Shown: piece after piece, positions 11,591 to 27,100 of the stretch
Layout of the letters: every line of letters starts with the position of its first letter
Numbering within the stretch: position 1 is the stretch's first letter
Assembly (NCBI GenBank): GCA_963082875.1
Contig: OY720097.1
Span: forward strand, 6,456,501-6,520,500
Source of the DNA: Corella eumyota
Lineage: Eukaryota > Chordata > Ascidiacea > Phlebobranchia > Corellidae
Direction of reading: 5' to 3'
Length of the DNA: 64,000 bases
Notes under the pieces: generated by a model
The model's input: only the letters and a program-made list of their open reading frames with translations
Databases searched by the model: none
What the model was told of the DNA's origin: nothing
Position numbers and translations under genes: made by a program

Positions 11591-13162
11591 TTTTCGAGAC
11601 TGACGCCGCTACTGCAACTATGCGTTGCCTGAAGGTCAAATGCCAAAGGCCATCGCGGGTTTAAGGACAATATCCTGATCATGTTACATCATTCGCATAT
11701 GTTATATAATTCGTGATAATCTATCTGTCATACCCAACTGAAAGGTCTAGTTTTTTGGCCCCGAATTAAAAACAATAAATTAAATTTATATTTTGAAAAC
11801 ATTTTCAACTAAAAATAAGTTTTGGCGATTTTAACACAGGTATTATCTATAATACCACGTTTTCAATGCATATCAGCGCTATAGGCAATCAATAATCCAC
11901 GCACGATTAATTTGAAGGCCCCTGCCCCCTGGGCCCATCCCCTTAAGCCATTACCTCATTGTGGGACGTTTATCTTTGATAAAAGACGAAGCACGTGTAA
12001 AACAAAGTTGCACCTAACTTAGCTTCCCTTTAAACAAAACAAAGGTGTTACCAACGATCAGTTTCCTAAGCTGACAGCCCAGGGATAATCCGCAAACTAA
12101 CTCAACATCGGCTTAGGCTGTTATTTTAATTAATTTAACAAGGAACGTATAGATCATAAGCACTCAATAACATTTCGACGTTGATTTAACATAATATAAA
12201 GATATATGAATTACGAATATCGATAGTCTTAATTTTCGCGCCAAAATCGTAGGACGCCACGTGACTTTGTAATTTGAATCCACGAGGTGTCCAGAGTAAA
12301 TAAGTAACCCGAGCTTGCGATCGTAGTAAATTATAAGGCCGTTAAGTAGGCGTGCATTGTTTCTCTATCCCTCGTGTTGGGAATGGGAAAGCACGAGTTA
12401 AACAATTAACAAACAGGTACGGGGTGTTAGTTTATTCCTAACTTACCGAGAAATAGGATTTCGAAATCGGATTTGGGGAAAAGCTTCAATGCGCATTTCT
12501 AGTTGGTGTGAGGTCTGAATTTTAGACAAAGCGTTAACTTTTAGAGTAACTGTTTAAGTTGTATTGTGTTGTAAATACACACTTGTTTTTGGAAAGTTGA
12601 TCAACCGTCCATCACCAATCATCTATTATTCCAATTTAAAGCTAGATCCGGATATATTAACTCTTTCACCGAACACGTGGTGCTCGTATAGGGTTTTAAC
12701 TGTGGCCAATGCAGTTTAGGTCGTGGTTAAGAAGTTAATTGGTTCGCATGGCGTTATATGGCAATTGTAATTGGAGACCGGGCCTGTGTTGTTCTACGCG
12801 CCTGCTCGTAGCTAATTGCCGATTTGTCAGTCTCTGATGACTAACTCTGTCAACGCGGCCCAGGAAAGCTTTATATTCTTTCATTAACGAGCGAATGGTA
12901 GCGTTTTTTTGTTTTTACAGCTAGCTCTTAGCGAGCGTTGCCACTCTGGGTTTGACGTTACAGCATCTAAGCAAGACTTATCGGCTCAGGAAGGCGTGAA
13001 TAATTGGCAAGTTGAAAGCTAGCTTGCCTGAATAGCAGTCGTTTTTTGGAAGCACACAGCGCACAGAAAGCATCCGGTAATAACAATGAAGTCACTGTCA
13101 TATCGCGAGTGAGGACATACCGCGGCTTTTGTTGGGTTAATGCTAATGTGTTGTGGGTGTAA

Positions 13163-13170
13163 TGACGTCA
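13163..13170. promoter_or_regulatory. CRE palindrome TGACGTCA
   Basis: This full CRE, in the context TAATGACGTCACGA, lies within a GC-richer island at 12700-13200. Confidence 0.38.
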
Positions 13171-16100
13171 CGATTAGGTGTTCTAGAACTAATCAAGCAT
13201 AATCGGATGTGGCTTTTGCCATAGAACAGCTAGTTAGCCAAACCGAATATGGGTTGAGCTCTATTTTAAGGATGATTTATGAAAATAAACGATGTGATTT
13301 GGATTTATAATAAGAAGGATATCTGCTTTAAATAGTTCAAGTGGAGAGAAATAGATTTCAGTATTACTCATAGGGGTTAACGGTGGTTCAGATTTCATAC
13401 TAAGTGGTCTTAGCCTTGTTGAGGCAGCCAAAAGCAAGAGTTCACATAGTGCTAACATTTGTTTAATGTTTGTTCGCAAATCAGATTTACTAGTTTGTAA
13501 TGACAGCGGTCACGGGCATGTTCAGTTATTTAATAACCAAACCCCATTACCTCAAGTTGATTAGATTTACTTGTAATAGAAGTGGTGGCATATAAATTAA
13601 TTTCCATAATTCGGGCTGCGATTTGTAATATTCCTGCTCGTAAGGGCCACGGTTATTTTTAAATTGGCCACCGGTCTCCTAGGAATTGTCCGGATCTAGT
13701 TCAATAATGCCACTCTTAGAAGAACGCTATTTTTTAATCATTAAAATTCCTCGCGTACTGATGGGAATTGCCAGTCATACAATACTCGCTGATTGATAAG
13801 TTTCGGCACAGCGTACAAACACGACCTAGGGTTGCCAAATATATTTGTGTTTTGGTGACAACAATAAATTTTTTAAAAATATTATTTTTAAACGATTTGT
13901 ATGATGTTGTTAAACAGTTAAATAGTCAGATGTCAAAAATAAAGGCTTGTTATTCAGCACCATTTTACATTTTCCAACTTATACAGAAATTCCTAATTTT
14001 AATACTTATTTTTATTTTTTACAGGCTGCTTATTAAGGGAGTTATTTTTAATGATATTAATTTTAAAAGTATTTGTTGTTAAACAGCTAAGAATTTATTT
14101 CAAACAATGGAAAAATAAAGTTGAATTAAAGACTCGGTAATGGTAAGAACTAATTTGTGGCCTTATGGACATAAATATATATGAAACCTAGTTTTGTTAG
14201 TGAATGCTGGCACCATTGCTCATAATTATAAGGATCTGTAAAGTGTATTAAAATATACATTAAGTGTTGCATAATAAGGCATAGTATTTTTGTGAAGCGT
14301 TTAGCTCTAAGGTGATCTGCGGAAAGTTTTAAGTAAACTTTAAAATTTTGCCTATGTTTCGTTTTTTTGCTGTGTCAAGTCACGGTTAAGTTTTTGACCA
14401 TGACCGATGATATCGTTTGCAAAAACCTTCGCTTTTAGTAACCTACATATACATATAGACGCATTATAGCAGTTCAAAATTTCCCCGTTTATTTTTGGTG
14501 GAAAATTTGAACTGACGCGGGACAGTTCGTTTAAAATGCGATTTGTATCTTTCTGTTTTGCCAACAACAGCTCTCGATGTAAGTTATGTGATGCAGTAGA
14601 GTGTTATCTTCGTGGTAGCGACATATTTGTAGCAAGCACCTTCACCTTTAAGCGGAAACCGTTTAATAGCAAAGTGTCGAAGGTTAATTTGGTTTTTGCT
14701 AAACTGCGACTGCTTAAACAGATGCAACGAAAACTGCTCTTCGCACTTTGGCAGTTCTGTAAATAAAAAAGATTTCTTCTATGCGTTTTGTGGTTTAGTA
14801 AAAAGTTGGTTCATTGAAAACATGTGTTAAATTTTTTTTAACATGAGGCATTACTTTATACATGTGCTTACAAAAGTTTGCTCTTTCTATGGTATAATTG
14901 TACACATGCTTTATTTATTTTTTAAATATATTTATTTATATTGAACTTATTTTTAAAAAATTCCAGTATTTTGGCATACCACAGTCTGAATATACTCGTG
15001 AGAACTGAATGCTAAAATGCGATTAAAAGCTGACTTGTTGCGATAGCGTGTTAGTGTTGTGTGTATGTAATCATTCTAAAGATTCTTAATTCAAATGCTT
15101 AACTTAATTATCCAAGGCTTTTATATAGGTTTGTTTAATTCAATGCTTTGTAAAATTATTGTTTTTAAAATGTTATATCTTATATATTTTTCACTTATAA
15201 GCTCTAACTTTTGAGTTGCAATAATTTTTGTTCTAAAACGTTTAAAGAAATTTGACAATGTTTAGTTAGATATATAAGTTTTTTACTTTACCTACAATAC
15301 CAATGTTTAATATTTGCTTAATTATTTGGACACATATATATCCTATTTATTATTGACATTCCAACCCTTTGACATAATTCCGTTAATCGCAGCTTATAAT
15401 TGATTAGGCGGCCCGACAAATTGGGGATGTCATGGTGTTAGGTTAATGATAGTGGTTGCACCTTTGCACGTGATTACCGGTGTTCTTATCGGGATGCTGA
15501 TGCTGAATAAATTTGTATATTTAGTTGGTTATTTACCGAGTTTTGTGTGCGATCTTGCGCGAAAGATAGTCCGTAGATTAGGCTGATAACGCAGCCAAGT
15601 TCTATATACTTACATAGCGATAAAGTCGAGTGTGTAACATGGTAGTAATGCAGGAACAACTGGCCAATCCGCTTCCGGCATTTCCTTATACCTATCATCA
15701 GTAAACCTTGTCATTTTTCCGTAACCTTCAATATTAGCATTAGCAAACGGATTTTACACTTTAAAGGATTAGTGGTTAATGACATTTTTGTTGGAATAAC
15801 AATGTATTTGTATATAAACTGCCATGCTGTTTGTTTTTGAGGTATTTATTTAGGTTTTAGGCTTCGTAAGTAAACGCTTTGCAATATTGCCTCGATGATG
15901 AACCGTAAAATTTGTTCATTTTCTCGTCCGTTTATCAAGTTCTCGAATTTCAAATTTTCGGAAAGATTTTGACTTTACATTCTCGTAGTTTACGTCATTT
16001 TGTCGCAATTACCTGGTCGCTAGAATGTCGTTATATTGAAACCAGATAGGTTTTATCAAATCACATTAAACACGAACTAGAAAACACCAGCGTCTGAAAT

Positions 16101-18699
16101 AGCAAGTCCTGTATTTTATGATTTTGTGTAGCTGATTAGAAACAGAAAAACTTTTGGTAAAGTTTCCGTTGAATATATTTTTAAACAACAAAAATATCAG
16201 CAAGTTTCGATAACAAATCGATTTTGTTTCATAACAAAATTTCTTAGAAATCGAATTCTTTTAGTATTCCTATAACCAAGTAATAAATAACAGATCGCCC
16301 GCAAATCCGCGAGCAAAATTGCCAGTGACATTTGGCCCCGGAATTTTACAGATTGCTATACTTTTCGGATTATGAATGGCCCATAAGTTTCAAATCCCAT
16401 CTTTCCATGCCAAAAAAACCTGCACTTAGCGCTTGGTAATGACTTGAAACGACTTTTTCGACTTTTGAACTTTTGCGTTTCTTTTTATCAAGTTCTTTAG
16501 CTGTATGGTGATAGATTAGAATCCAAGAAGCGGAAACTCTAATCCGCGGTTATGCTTTAAAACCTCCTACTCGGATATTTATTTGTTATTGCCATTAATG
16601 GTGTGCTGTCGTTTTAAGTTTTGGCGCTGTTGTTGTTTTTCATACCGTAAATAGGCATTTATTTTAAACTCATCTGAATATGTTGTTTTTTATTAAGTCT
16701 TTTTTTATGCAATTGATTTTAAAAAGAACTTGTTATATGTTGTTTTTTTATTTATTTATATGGTAGTTATTGAAAATTAAAGTTTGATAGTTTTAAGTCA
16801 TCATGTAACATAAAAACTACAAGCTTGTTTTAATATTATTAACGGTTTAAACTAACATTTGTGTTTGATAGTGTTTATCGCAAGGTGGCGCAACAACGGA
16901 GTTAAAAGTATTTGTTATTCGCGTTTTTAAGACGCTTTTAATTAAAGTTGCAACTCGCTAAAGCTTGTATATATACAACGTTTTTATAATGCCAAATTTA
17001 AAACACATTTTATTAATTTAAAAAGCACCCACAAGTATGTCTTTTGTTATGTGTTTTTGGTTTTAACAACTAAGTAATATTTTTTCAATTTTATGAAATT
17101 TAAAAAAGTTAAATTTTGACGTAAAGTTTTTTAATTGGCATTCGTTTTTTTTGCCACTTTTTAAATTTTCTTACAGTTCAAATGCACAGGAAATTTATTA
17201 TTACAAATTATGGGGTTAGGCTTTAACCTAAAATCCTACCTCTATTAATATTCTAAATGTGGAAATGCTAAATCTATAAAATAGTAAAGGGATCAATTTT
17301 AATCCTATAACCTAAAATAGAATTTTAAATTTAGGTATTTCCGCTTGTGGTACACCATTTTATTAGAGGTTGTCTTTTTTTAAACAAGACCATATGTAAT
17401 CTATATATATTTGCCTTTGTGTAAATTGATTGAATGAGATTGCAATATCAGCACACGCTGTTTTTAGACCCCTTTTTTAAATGTTATGCGTTGAAAATGG
17501 CCTCGTGTTTTATATACCACATACCCGCAAGTCTATAGTATGTTATCTGGTATCGCTTGTGCAAATATTTGCCCAGTTTTGTAGCACATCTAATCGACTT
17601 CCTTTCTAGCAAGCTCTCGGTCGTTGTTTTCACACCGATACTTGCTTTCGCGTTTATGTTATGTGTTACATGCACCACTCGAATACGCGTGAATATAAAA
17701 GTTAAACTTGTTTTGCCACGGTTAGTGAGCTAGTTTGTTTCTTTCCTACAAAGTGTGTTTTAGTTGGCCTGCCAAATCAAAGCAACGGAAACGAGTGGCT
17801 TAACATCGTAAACAGCATTTCTTACAACAGCACGCTGCCGAAATTGTATACCGACAACACTTGGTTTGTTTCAATGGCCAGTCCGACACGTTTTTGTACC
17901 CGTTGGTTACTACAACTGTACTGTCAATGACCGGATAACGGCTTAGGACACTCACAAAACAAAGGACCCCTTTTCAGTTAATTATGACGTTGCGAAACAA
18001 CTGCTTTAGCACAATGGGCTAGCGAGGCGCTCCATTTCTTCGGTAGTACATTAACATAATGCCCCGTGTAACGACTTGTTACAATTCCATTGAGCAAATC
18101 AACGCTCGAAGTTGGTTGGTCGTAAACAAGACCGGTGTTAGATTACCATTTTGGCACCGTTACTACACCTACTGGTAAAATAGGTCAGGTCATTTTCACG
18201 GCATGAGTTTGTTTTTATAATTTTCGCATAGAAAGTTTGAAATGCACAATTTTAATGGTGTACCGTACAACAATGATGTATCTTTTTTGGGCGCCTAGTG
18301 CGTTATTGAAAACAAATTTCGATGTCGGTTTTTATCAATGTGTGATATCGCGAGCCAATACCTAAAACTTGTCGCAGCAAATTTACAAGATAACGAAGCT
18401 TATTAAACCATGTTTCGCTTTTCCGCTGCCAAGCCATCGGTTACCACTCGAAAGCAGGCGACGCCGCGTCTCAGCCCGAGTCACTTCTTTCGTTTTTGAT
18501 GTTGAACTGTTGCATGTTTGAAAGCCAGAAGCGGGGTGAAAAGGTAACCAATTTGCGGCCGCCCTGACACCTTGTTTCGGAAATAAGATTATCTCAGAAC
18601 ACCGAATAAAGCCACCTGCGTGATGTCATAAATCTACAGTTGTTTGTCTGTGTGTCACACACCTTCTTATCGACAAGACATCTTTCCTTTCCAATAAAT

Positions 18700-18945
18700 T
18701 GTCGCAATGACGTCAAACTTATCAGAAAATTTAATCAAGTTTAATTATAGTAAAACCTCAATTGTTTTGAAATCGTGGTCACAAACCAAGTTTTCGGTTT
18801 CGTCGTTTTTATTTGCTGACGTATTTAATTCGCATCCGCTGACGTCAGAAAACAACGACCACGTGACCGTTGGCAAACACGTGACTCACTCATACAAATC
18901 GGATTAAAATAGTTTTGTACGATTAATAGATATGGTGACGTCACT
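18700..18945. promoter_or_regulatory. Dense CRE/E-box cluster (candidate enhancer or promoter)
   Basis: Three full CREs (18708-18715, 18840-18847, 18936-18943) and a half-matching TGACGTAT near 18818 fall in about 240 bp. Two CACGTGAC sites lie near 18861 and 18880. CREs of this type bind CREB/ATF/bZIP factors, and CACGTG binds bHLH factors such as USF, MITF and MYC. The cluster overlaps a 66-codon frame that shows no family resemblance. This is the densest group of such sites in the window outside the transposon. Confidence 0.5.
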
Positions 18946-21900
18946 TTTTTTGGACCGACACGACCCAATATTTCACGAGGTGAGTTTGTATTGTTTGACG
19001 CGGTGCCGGTCGTCGCGACTCAATTATCTGGGAATAATGAACGGTTATTACGCGTGGCCAGCCTTAAATATTTTAACATCATAAGCCGCCAACAGGTGTT
19101 CATCCTTTGCCAAAGCAGAAGCTTCCTATTTCAATCAGAAAAAGGTCGATAATGATGTTATCCAGTCTTGTTTTTTTCGTGCGTTGTTTTTCGCTCGCCC
19201 TCAAACAGCACTTCACTTTTGCACCATTATTAACGAACAATGGTGGCATGGCACCGACTGTCTTTAATCCGGTCTCATCCTGCCTTAATTGCGACTTTCA
19301 AGAGCGTGCAGTGCGGTCAAACGCTATATCTAAGGCCTATTACGGCCGCTGTGGTTCGTTTTCGACGGATAAAGCCGCGCTAATGTAATAGATTGTTTCC
19401 AGCCCACCCAACGTGCTTCACGGTTAAGTCCATTGTTAATGCCTATAGCTAATTGTAAAGTCGTGACAATGTACTAGCGTTGGTCGATTGCCGATAAACA
19501 AGTCAATTATAATCCATATCCGACGTTATTTTTACTTCAAATTTGATCGATTTGTTTTCTCGTGAATTGCTGTCCACTATTTTCCCGCTTACTAAATGTT
19601 ATCATAGCGCGGTAACCCTTGGTTGACCGACGACGCCTAATATTAACTAATCGTGGCGTCAAAGGGTTAACAGTGGCAAACACGGTGATATATAAGCCGG
19701 AAAAACGCGCTTAAAGGCCTTGTGTGATGCTATTGACACCAACATCTTACCTCCGGTCTGTGGTGCGGATTTGTTTTATGGCATAACACGAGAGAAAGTG
19801 ATGACTTAAATACAAGTGAATGGAACTGTCGGTTTTCTGGTATTTTGATGTTTGCTCAATATATAATAAGAAACGTTGGCAATATCCTGTCCGCAAATAC
19901 CAGGAGTTTACGGCTGGGTTGAAATTAAAAATTTCACACATTCATTTCGCAGAATATTGGGCGAAATGAATTTATTGCTGCCCGCCCTAGCGCGTGTAGT
20001 AACGTTGTTAGTATACATGAGAATAATAAGACATGGTTCATACAATACATATATATAGTTCGCGTCCTTGTTCTTAAATTTCATTTTTAACCTTTCGGCC
20101 ATTTTGTAAATAAGAGGCTTTTGATAAAAAACTATCAAAATACATTTTTAATTTGTGAATCGAACAGGAGTGGTGACACTTAAGGCTCAAATGTCAAGCA
20201 TTTCTTTTCCACTGTTTTATTTATTACATGTATCCATAGCCTATCTTTCAGCTAGCCGAGGTCTTAAAGCTCGTTGTGATAAATAATTTAACCTTAAAAA
20301 TGCACCCTTTTAATTTTTTTGGCTTTCGTTTGTGTCACAAACTCCCCTTTTTCAGTTAAAGTACGAAAAAAACTACCTGAAAGGGTTAATTTTATTTTCG
20401 GGCGGAGAATTTAGGAAATAGCAAACTTTGTGGGCTTTAGCTTAATTTAAATTCAATATCCCGCGATCTTTGTGCGATAAATATTTAACATTCTCACTTC
20501 CCTTTATCTTATAATATTTCAAATGTCATGTCAGACAGTATTCGGATGATATTGACATCTTTTTTATGGCAAAGTTGGGTTATTTTACGGCAAGTGCGCT
20601 GACGGTTTCTACTTTCGGTGACGTTTCCGTCTTTTTTCTGGTCAATTTGAGCGACACCTTGTGACACATCAGATCCTTTTTGTGGCACTTTAAAAGTTTG
20701 ATTTATTTCGATATGATAAATATGTCAGTATACCGTAAAGCGGATTTAAACTGTGTTTATTTGAATTAGTGTCAACTTTTAGTAGATTCGATTTCAAACG
20801 AGCAAATATGGGTAATCACGTGATAAAGCATGCCAGTTTGCCTTTATCAAAATAGACAAATGGACACTTTATCTTGATTTTTGTTTCAGGCTTAAATTGA
20901 AAGTTCAATTCTCTCCAATTTTGGGATATTGTCGATATCGATTTTGAAAGGTGATTTTTGAAATCGATAGCCAGGATTGCTTCGCAGCTATTTTCGTACG
21001 TAACCCACTACCGTCGCCGGAAAGCAAGCGTCATAAAACCAACAATAACATATTGTACAGTGCCATTTCGTCAATATATATTGAGCGATTTATATTAATT
21101 TCCTACGCGAGGCGCGCGGGGGCGTTTTTTATTGCCTTGTTCCAAGTCTAATTCAATATGCGAGAATATACCACGACGTTAAATGTAATTTCTTTAATAG
21201 AGCCGGCAGGAATACGGCGTCTCTCCACCTGTAGAATTTTTCTTGATTCTTGTTTTGTCACAAGTGTTTTGATTAAGTTTCGTTTTACTGGCAATCGTTG
21301 AGACTGGACTAACTTTATTTGTAAGGCGACAAATTTTACGATCCAGCTCGTTACTAGCAAGCCATTAACGACTTTTCCTTGGAATTCAAGACTGAAGTTT
21401 ACAGAATGGTGCACGCGTAAAAAGAAAAAATATTTACCACAACTAAGGGCCATCTTTCTTCCGGCCGACTTAATCGTCGCTGTAATGTAGTTAAACCAGC
21501 AAAACCAATGTTTGATCTAGCTTCGAAATGCACTCAAAATACGACCCCTTTTTGTCAAGTAGCCGGCCTTTTTCGGCGCCTATAACTTTAGTTATTGACT
21601 CGTGAGTACGCGTGTTGCCTGTACACATGGTCTAATATGTGTAAACAAACCTTATCCGGTATAAGGCTCTCGAAACGGTATGCTTCATGGAAACTGGTCA
21701 ACTTAATAACTCGTTAATTTTTAACCTGTGGCCTCTCGCTGGGTTCGCAAAGGCATCGGTTTTTAATTCAATTTCGTGCGCGCCTTAATATCTCTGGAAT
21801 TTATCTGCCAGCTTTTTAATACCCGGTGGTGAATTTGAGAAAACAATTTACAGCGTTTTATGGTTTGGTGTTTTGTGGTGTTTTGGTATTGAAAATATCT

Positions 21901-24900
21901 GTATGGATTCTCATATTTAAAAATACTTATATAACGTTTTAAATTATTTATATTCTTGCATTTTAAATTTGTGCTACTTAAAATGCAAAATGGCGGGTTT
22001 AAAGTTTTCACCTCAATTTTTAAATATTATTGCGCAATAGCTCATCTTTTTTTGTTCAAATTTTTACAAAACCTAATTGCAACCTTGTGCCGTGTTGTTT
22101 TGTCTTGGAAAGTACCGAAAACTATAAAAATGGTGTTTAGCCTATTTTAATCATATGCCTACTGCATTGGGTTGACGTTTAAGTGGTTTTGAACCCGCTA
22201 TTTGCTTTGCTGTTAGCGCAAAAGATTTTGACATTTTAATAATTTTAATGACGAGTGGAAAAGCTTAGAATGTTTGCTCGAATTTAAGAACGCACGTGGT
22301 CGCGATAATTACCGGGATTATGCTTCTGTATTTTTGCTAATTGAACGGTGTTAACGCTACCACGCCCATGCAAGTTGTTGTTAAAGACGCTTAATGATAT
22401 TTTATCTAAAAACATGTCCGTTTTAAAGAAAAAATTATAGCATAAAAATGATAAGATACGTATTGCCTTATAGCTTTATGTTCTTGGTTAATTTTTGTCT
22501 TGAGATTTTTTAAGTAAATATATGTATACAATTGTGTAAATATTTTGATGTATTCATGGTTATTTTTAATTGTTGTATTTTTTATAATGACCTATATTTT
22601 ACGATACAACTTAATAGAAGTAAACATGTGAAACAACCACGATGTATGCATAGCTGCTGCGAGTAATATATTATGAAATCTGCTCTTAATTTATTTTCTC
22701 ATTTTGGGGTTTGCCGAGACCAGGTTCATAAACACTTTCTTATTTCGCTTGTTGACTAAGTAATACACTCGGAAGTTAACGCCTTTTGTACTGTACCCTT
22801 TAGCACCCACATCGCGCATATCGTAATACGAAACAAACGGCTTGTGAAAATAAGTGTCGGCATAAGGTTACTTTTGGAGTTTAACAGGCTATAAATCGAA
22901 TTTTATTGCTAAACTTAAGCTTTCAACGCTTGGTCGTTGATTTTTTATGAGTTATATACTTCACCTGATGCTAATAACCTGGTTATTGATTCAATATGGT
23001 CGGGTAGTCGTGTAATAAATTACTTCATTCTCTGTAAGGCTTTAAAAGTGTTCGCTCAATTATTTTTTAACAAAAATTAAATTTTAGATAAATTTTATTT
23101 TGAACTGTTGAAAAATGTAAACTTAGCAACATAGTGCAGCTATTCTGTCCACAGAGACTGTATAACGATCCCCAAGGTAAATAGGGAACGGTATTAGTTC
23201 GTTTTGGCAGGCTTTTTTGATTAGCTTTGGTAATAATCGAATAAAAATAAGCAATTTAGCTATCCCCAGGAACAATTTTAATAGGACCATTTAGCGTACC
23301 TAAAACTTATTGGTTAAAAGTCAAATTTTGCAAACAATATATTTGTTAAAGTCGTATGTTTGACATTGAAATTTATAGATTGTGATTAGAATAGTTGCGA
23401 AAGAGGATAACCCGCATGTTTGCCTTATCACTTATTATTTAAAATCACATTCTTTACCGATTATGCCACACTGTTTAACCGAGATAGCAGGATGCGATGT
23501 GAAGAGGACAACTTACGATCAAACAAACTATAATTGCGTAATGACAGTCGATAGGAGATTGGTTTTTCGAAATCTCAGCTACGCTGTGCCTTTAATTTCT
23601 AGGTTTTCCTCAAGATCGTAAACATTGCTGATTACAAACAAATTGTAATTGTTTTTTGCGTAGAGTCTAGACTGCGCAATTACATGTGTTTTTTAATCTA
23701 TTTCCTTTGTCATTGCTGTTGAAAACAAACAACAATTAAAAAGGATAATTGTAGCCCACTAATAGGCTAACGTTAATTCGGGGGCACTGAACATCTGGTA
23801 TTACCCGACTACGTAATGTAATACATAGTTAAACGATTGACACGTATTTGTTTAAACAAACAAAGAGTTTAAAAGTGAAGGATTAGATGTTGTTAGGCCG
23901 GTAAGTACAACTGGTAAGACCGACGAATTAGCTAGATCGCACGCTCGGCAGTTTGTGTTTGGAATTAGTTTGTCTTAAATTGAAAGTGTTACACTTAACT
24001 CATCGATCGTCTATAGCTTTTATTTGTAATCTTTTATCACAATTTTAGCTTTCGAACCAAAATTTGATAATATTTATGCTTTAATATTATGGGTATACCT
24101 TAGGAATTTAGGCCAATTCCGCAAGCATGAAGTTAGTGTACTAGCGGTCACGCATTTACTATTCAACCATGTTGTTTGACCATTGCTGTACAAATATTCT
24201 ATCTTTGTTGAACACAGGCCAAGCGCGTACATACACGCCGAAAAAACACAGGATGTAGTAAGCCACAAGGAAATCGAGTTATTTCGAAAAGTTATCGGAA
24301 AAAATTATAAGCGCGTGATTTAATTTCGATGCTTTTATGGCGATGGCTGAATAGCGGCTTCCGTTGCCCGGATAAAATCCTTCCTTTCCTTTCTGGCGAA
24401 TTTAAAAGGCGTAAAATTACGACTTTCTTCCTGTTAAGCCTTGCACCTGTGACACTTGCCCAGCCAAGCTTGTCACCTAATACTTTAACGCCATAATCCC
24501 CATGCCTGGATTTAATCATATACCGCTCGTTTGTGGACGGCCATCAACTAAGAAATAAAACAAAATTTCGGGGTTTAGCAGTTGCCCGCTAATGTGCAAT
24601 AAAACCAAGGTAGTTTCAGTTCAACGATATCGAATTTTGCAACAGTAGCTATTTATTTTTTGTCAAAATTACCTTTTTTGTTTTGTTAAAGCCTATGTAG
24701 GTGTTTTAACGATTTAGTCAAGCCTGGATGAATATAGGTTTAAAAATTTAGTCGGCTTCTTGTTTTAATATTTACATACCTTTCATTTCGTAATAATATG
24801 CGACCCCTTGTAGTCGTTAGTATTGCTTATAAGGATGTAACGCTGTCGTAATATACCGGTATAAGGATGTCATTTTCGACCCTTGACAAGTTTAAAACAT

Positions 24901-25567
24901 GAATACCGGCATCTGAGCTATTTCGGGTTAGCTCCATGCCCTTTTGATCTTTTTTGAGGAACGAGTTGGCAAATAGGAAACAGTTTCAGCTGGTCTAATA
25001 AATCTAGAAAGGACTGGGCGCGTGTTCACGCCGGTTTTTATTAACGTTGTATTAACACACATCTGTCACCACTTACAGAAATAATTACGATATGATTTCT
25101 TATGCGTCCGCATGACTTATTAATTGAATTAAAAGGTGTAAAAACCCCGGATACACGCGCGGATGCCTTTATATTGTAGAACACCGGCTATGACGTCGCT
25201 GAAAAGTGATTATGCGCGCAGGTAATATAATTGTCCATTTACAACCGGATCGGAAATAATAAATTTTCGAGCCTCAATTAGCCTCCTTTAAACAAACATG
25301 TGTACGAAAATCGCGAGTCGCTCAAGCTATTCACTGCACCGTAAAACAACAAGTATGTATAAATTATTAAAGCGCTTCCGTATATCGCCTATTCACAATT
25401 TCATAAATGAGCTGTTGCCCTGCGAAGTGCGCAGGCGTATAGCCCGCCACGGGAATTGTGTTATCGCAAAAATCGAAAACAAAAGATACGTAAAAACCTC
25501 TGCGTCATTCTATTTTCCACATATCTCGAGTTGATAAATTCGATTCGGTCTGGGTTTTATTCATTAG

Positions 25568-25575
25568 TGACGTCA
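25568..25575. promoter_or_regulatory. CRE palindrome TGACGTCA
   Basis: This full CRE has the context AGTGACGTCATAG, and an E-box core (CACGTG) lies about 80 bp downstream. It sits at the end of a GC-richer patch. Confidence 0.38.
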
Positions 25576-27100
25576 TAGAATGGACATTAGAGTGTGCTAA
25601 TCTCTGTTTACCGCCGGTTAACGTTACGCAAAAATGTGAGGCTTGTCACGTGTTCTGGGAAAACAAAAACTTCCACGCATGGTCTTGACATAAATCACAT
25701 CTCCTAAAAAGACACAAACCGTTTACACATCCCGTTTATCTATAGCGCAATTTTTAAAACGTAATAAAATAATCTACCGCGCTATTTTGTACCTAAGAAA
25801 CTTTTGGTTTCAAAGGGTGCTAAAAAAAGTGAAAAATCATGAAAATTACGAATCGATTGATTAAAAATATGGAAACGGGTGTTAAGATTTCGATTTCCGA
25901 ACTGACGCCGTCGTGTTTGCTTTGCTAGAAACTAAACGAATCTCAATATTGATGAGGCTTATAAATAGAGCAACTAAATACGGGATTCAGTTTAGTTGAG
26001 AAAAAGCAGCCTCAACGAAAGAGCCCAGAACAAAAATAATGTGTGAAGGTTGAAAAGGTAACCCAGCGTTCTAGTAACCTTCAAAGTGGAAAGTACTGTA
26101 GTTATCATATAGCAAAAAGGTAGTTTTGTCATCCTCGCGTTAAGTTTGGATTTTTTTAGTTTTTTCCGTTGGGAACTTTTAACTTTTATTCTCAGGAATG
26201 GTGCTCGATCATTTTGGCTTCGCCAACCGCTCTATTTATATTGAATTGTTTGCCCGATAGTCATTAATCCAGATTTGGGGACAAGTGGTGAATAGCTTGG
26301 AGTAGTTTTAATAATCGGACGTCAGTTTCGACAGAACGCCAGTTATTTTTCATTACGTCTATAAAAAATGAATTCCGTTGGCATTTTTCGATAAATTGTC
26401 AATACGGTTTCTTAATTTTATTATTTATTTTTTAATCGCTGATGATTATCTAACTCTCGCTGGGGTCAGAGAACCCACGTGTTCATGTTTGGCGATGATG
26501 CGGCTGGTCAATATTGAAACTAGTCCCGAGTTGTTGATTAACAAACGAACACAATTCGAAATCGCAGTTTCACGGGGCTTAATTTTTAATGGCAACTCAT
26601 TAGGCACATGAGATACTTAAACTGTCACAGTTCAAGTTTGATTAATTGAATAAAGTAAATGCACGCGTCGGGAGGTTAAACACTCTAGCTTGGTTTGTTG
26701 GTATTGGGTGTTTGTTGTTGATTAATTGATCAGGTAACATCGTTAAATAAGGCGTTTAGAAACCCATTACTCTTGTTCGCCTCCAGTGTTTACTTTTTTA
26801 AATAAATCGTCGCGAAGTTAAACCCCTATATTAGCGGCGTCTTCGCAGCGAAAACATGGCCAGAAAAATGGAAACAATATCGTAAAATCACACTCACCTT
26901 TCTCTGTTTGCTTTTTTCGCGTTGCTCTCTTTTTAAACTCTCGCTTTAGCTTACGACGACCGGTCTATATGTTCGCGGTCGTATATTTTTGTTGAACCGG
27001 ATGTATTGAGAGTATAGGAGGTGAAGCTAGCCTAAAGGGAATTACTTGAGGCTTGCCTTCATAGCAAACTGCGCTGTTTGTCCCGCTCTCAGTTTGCCGT

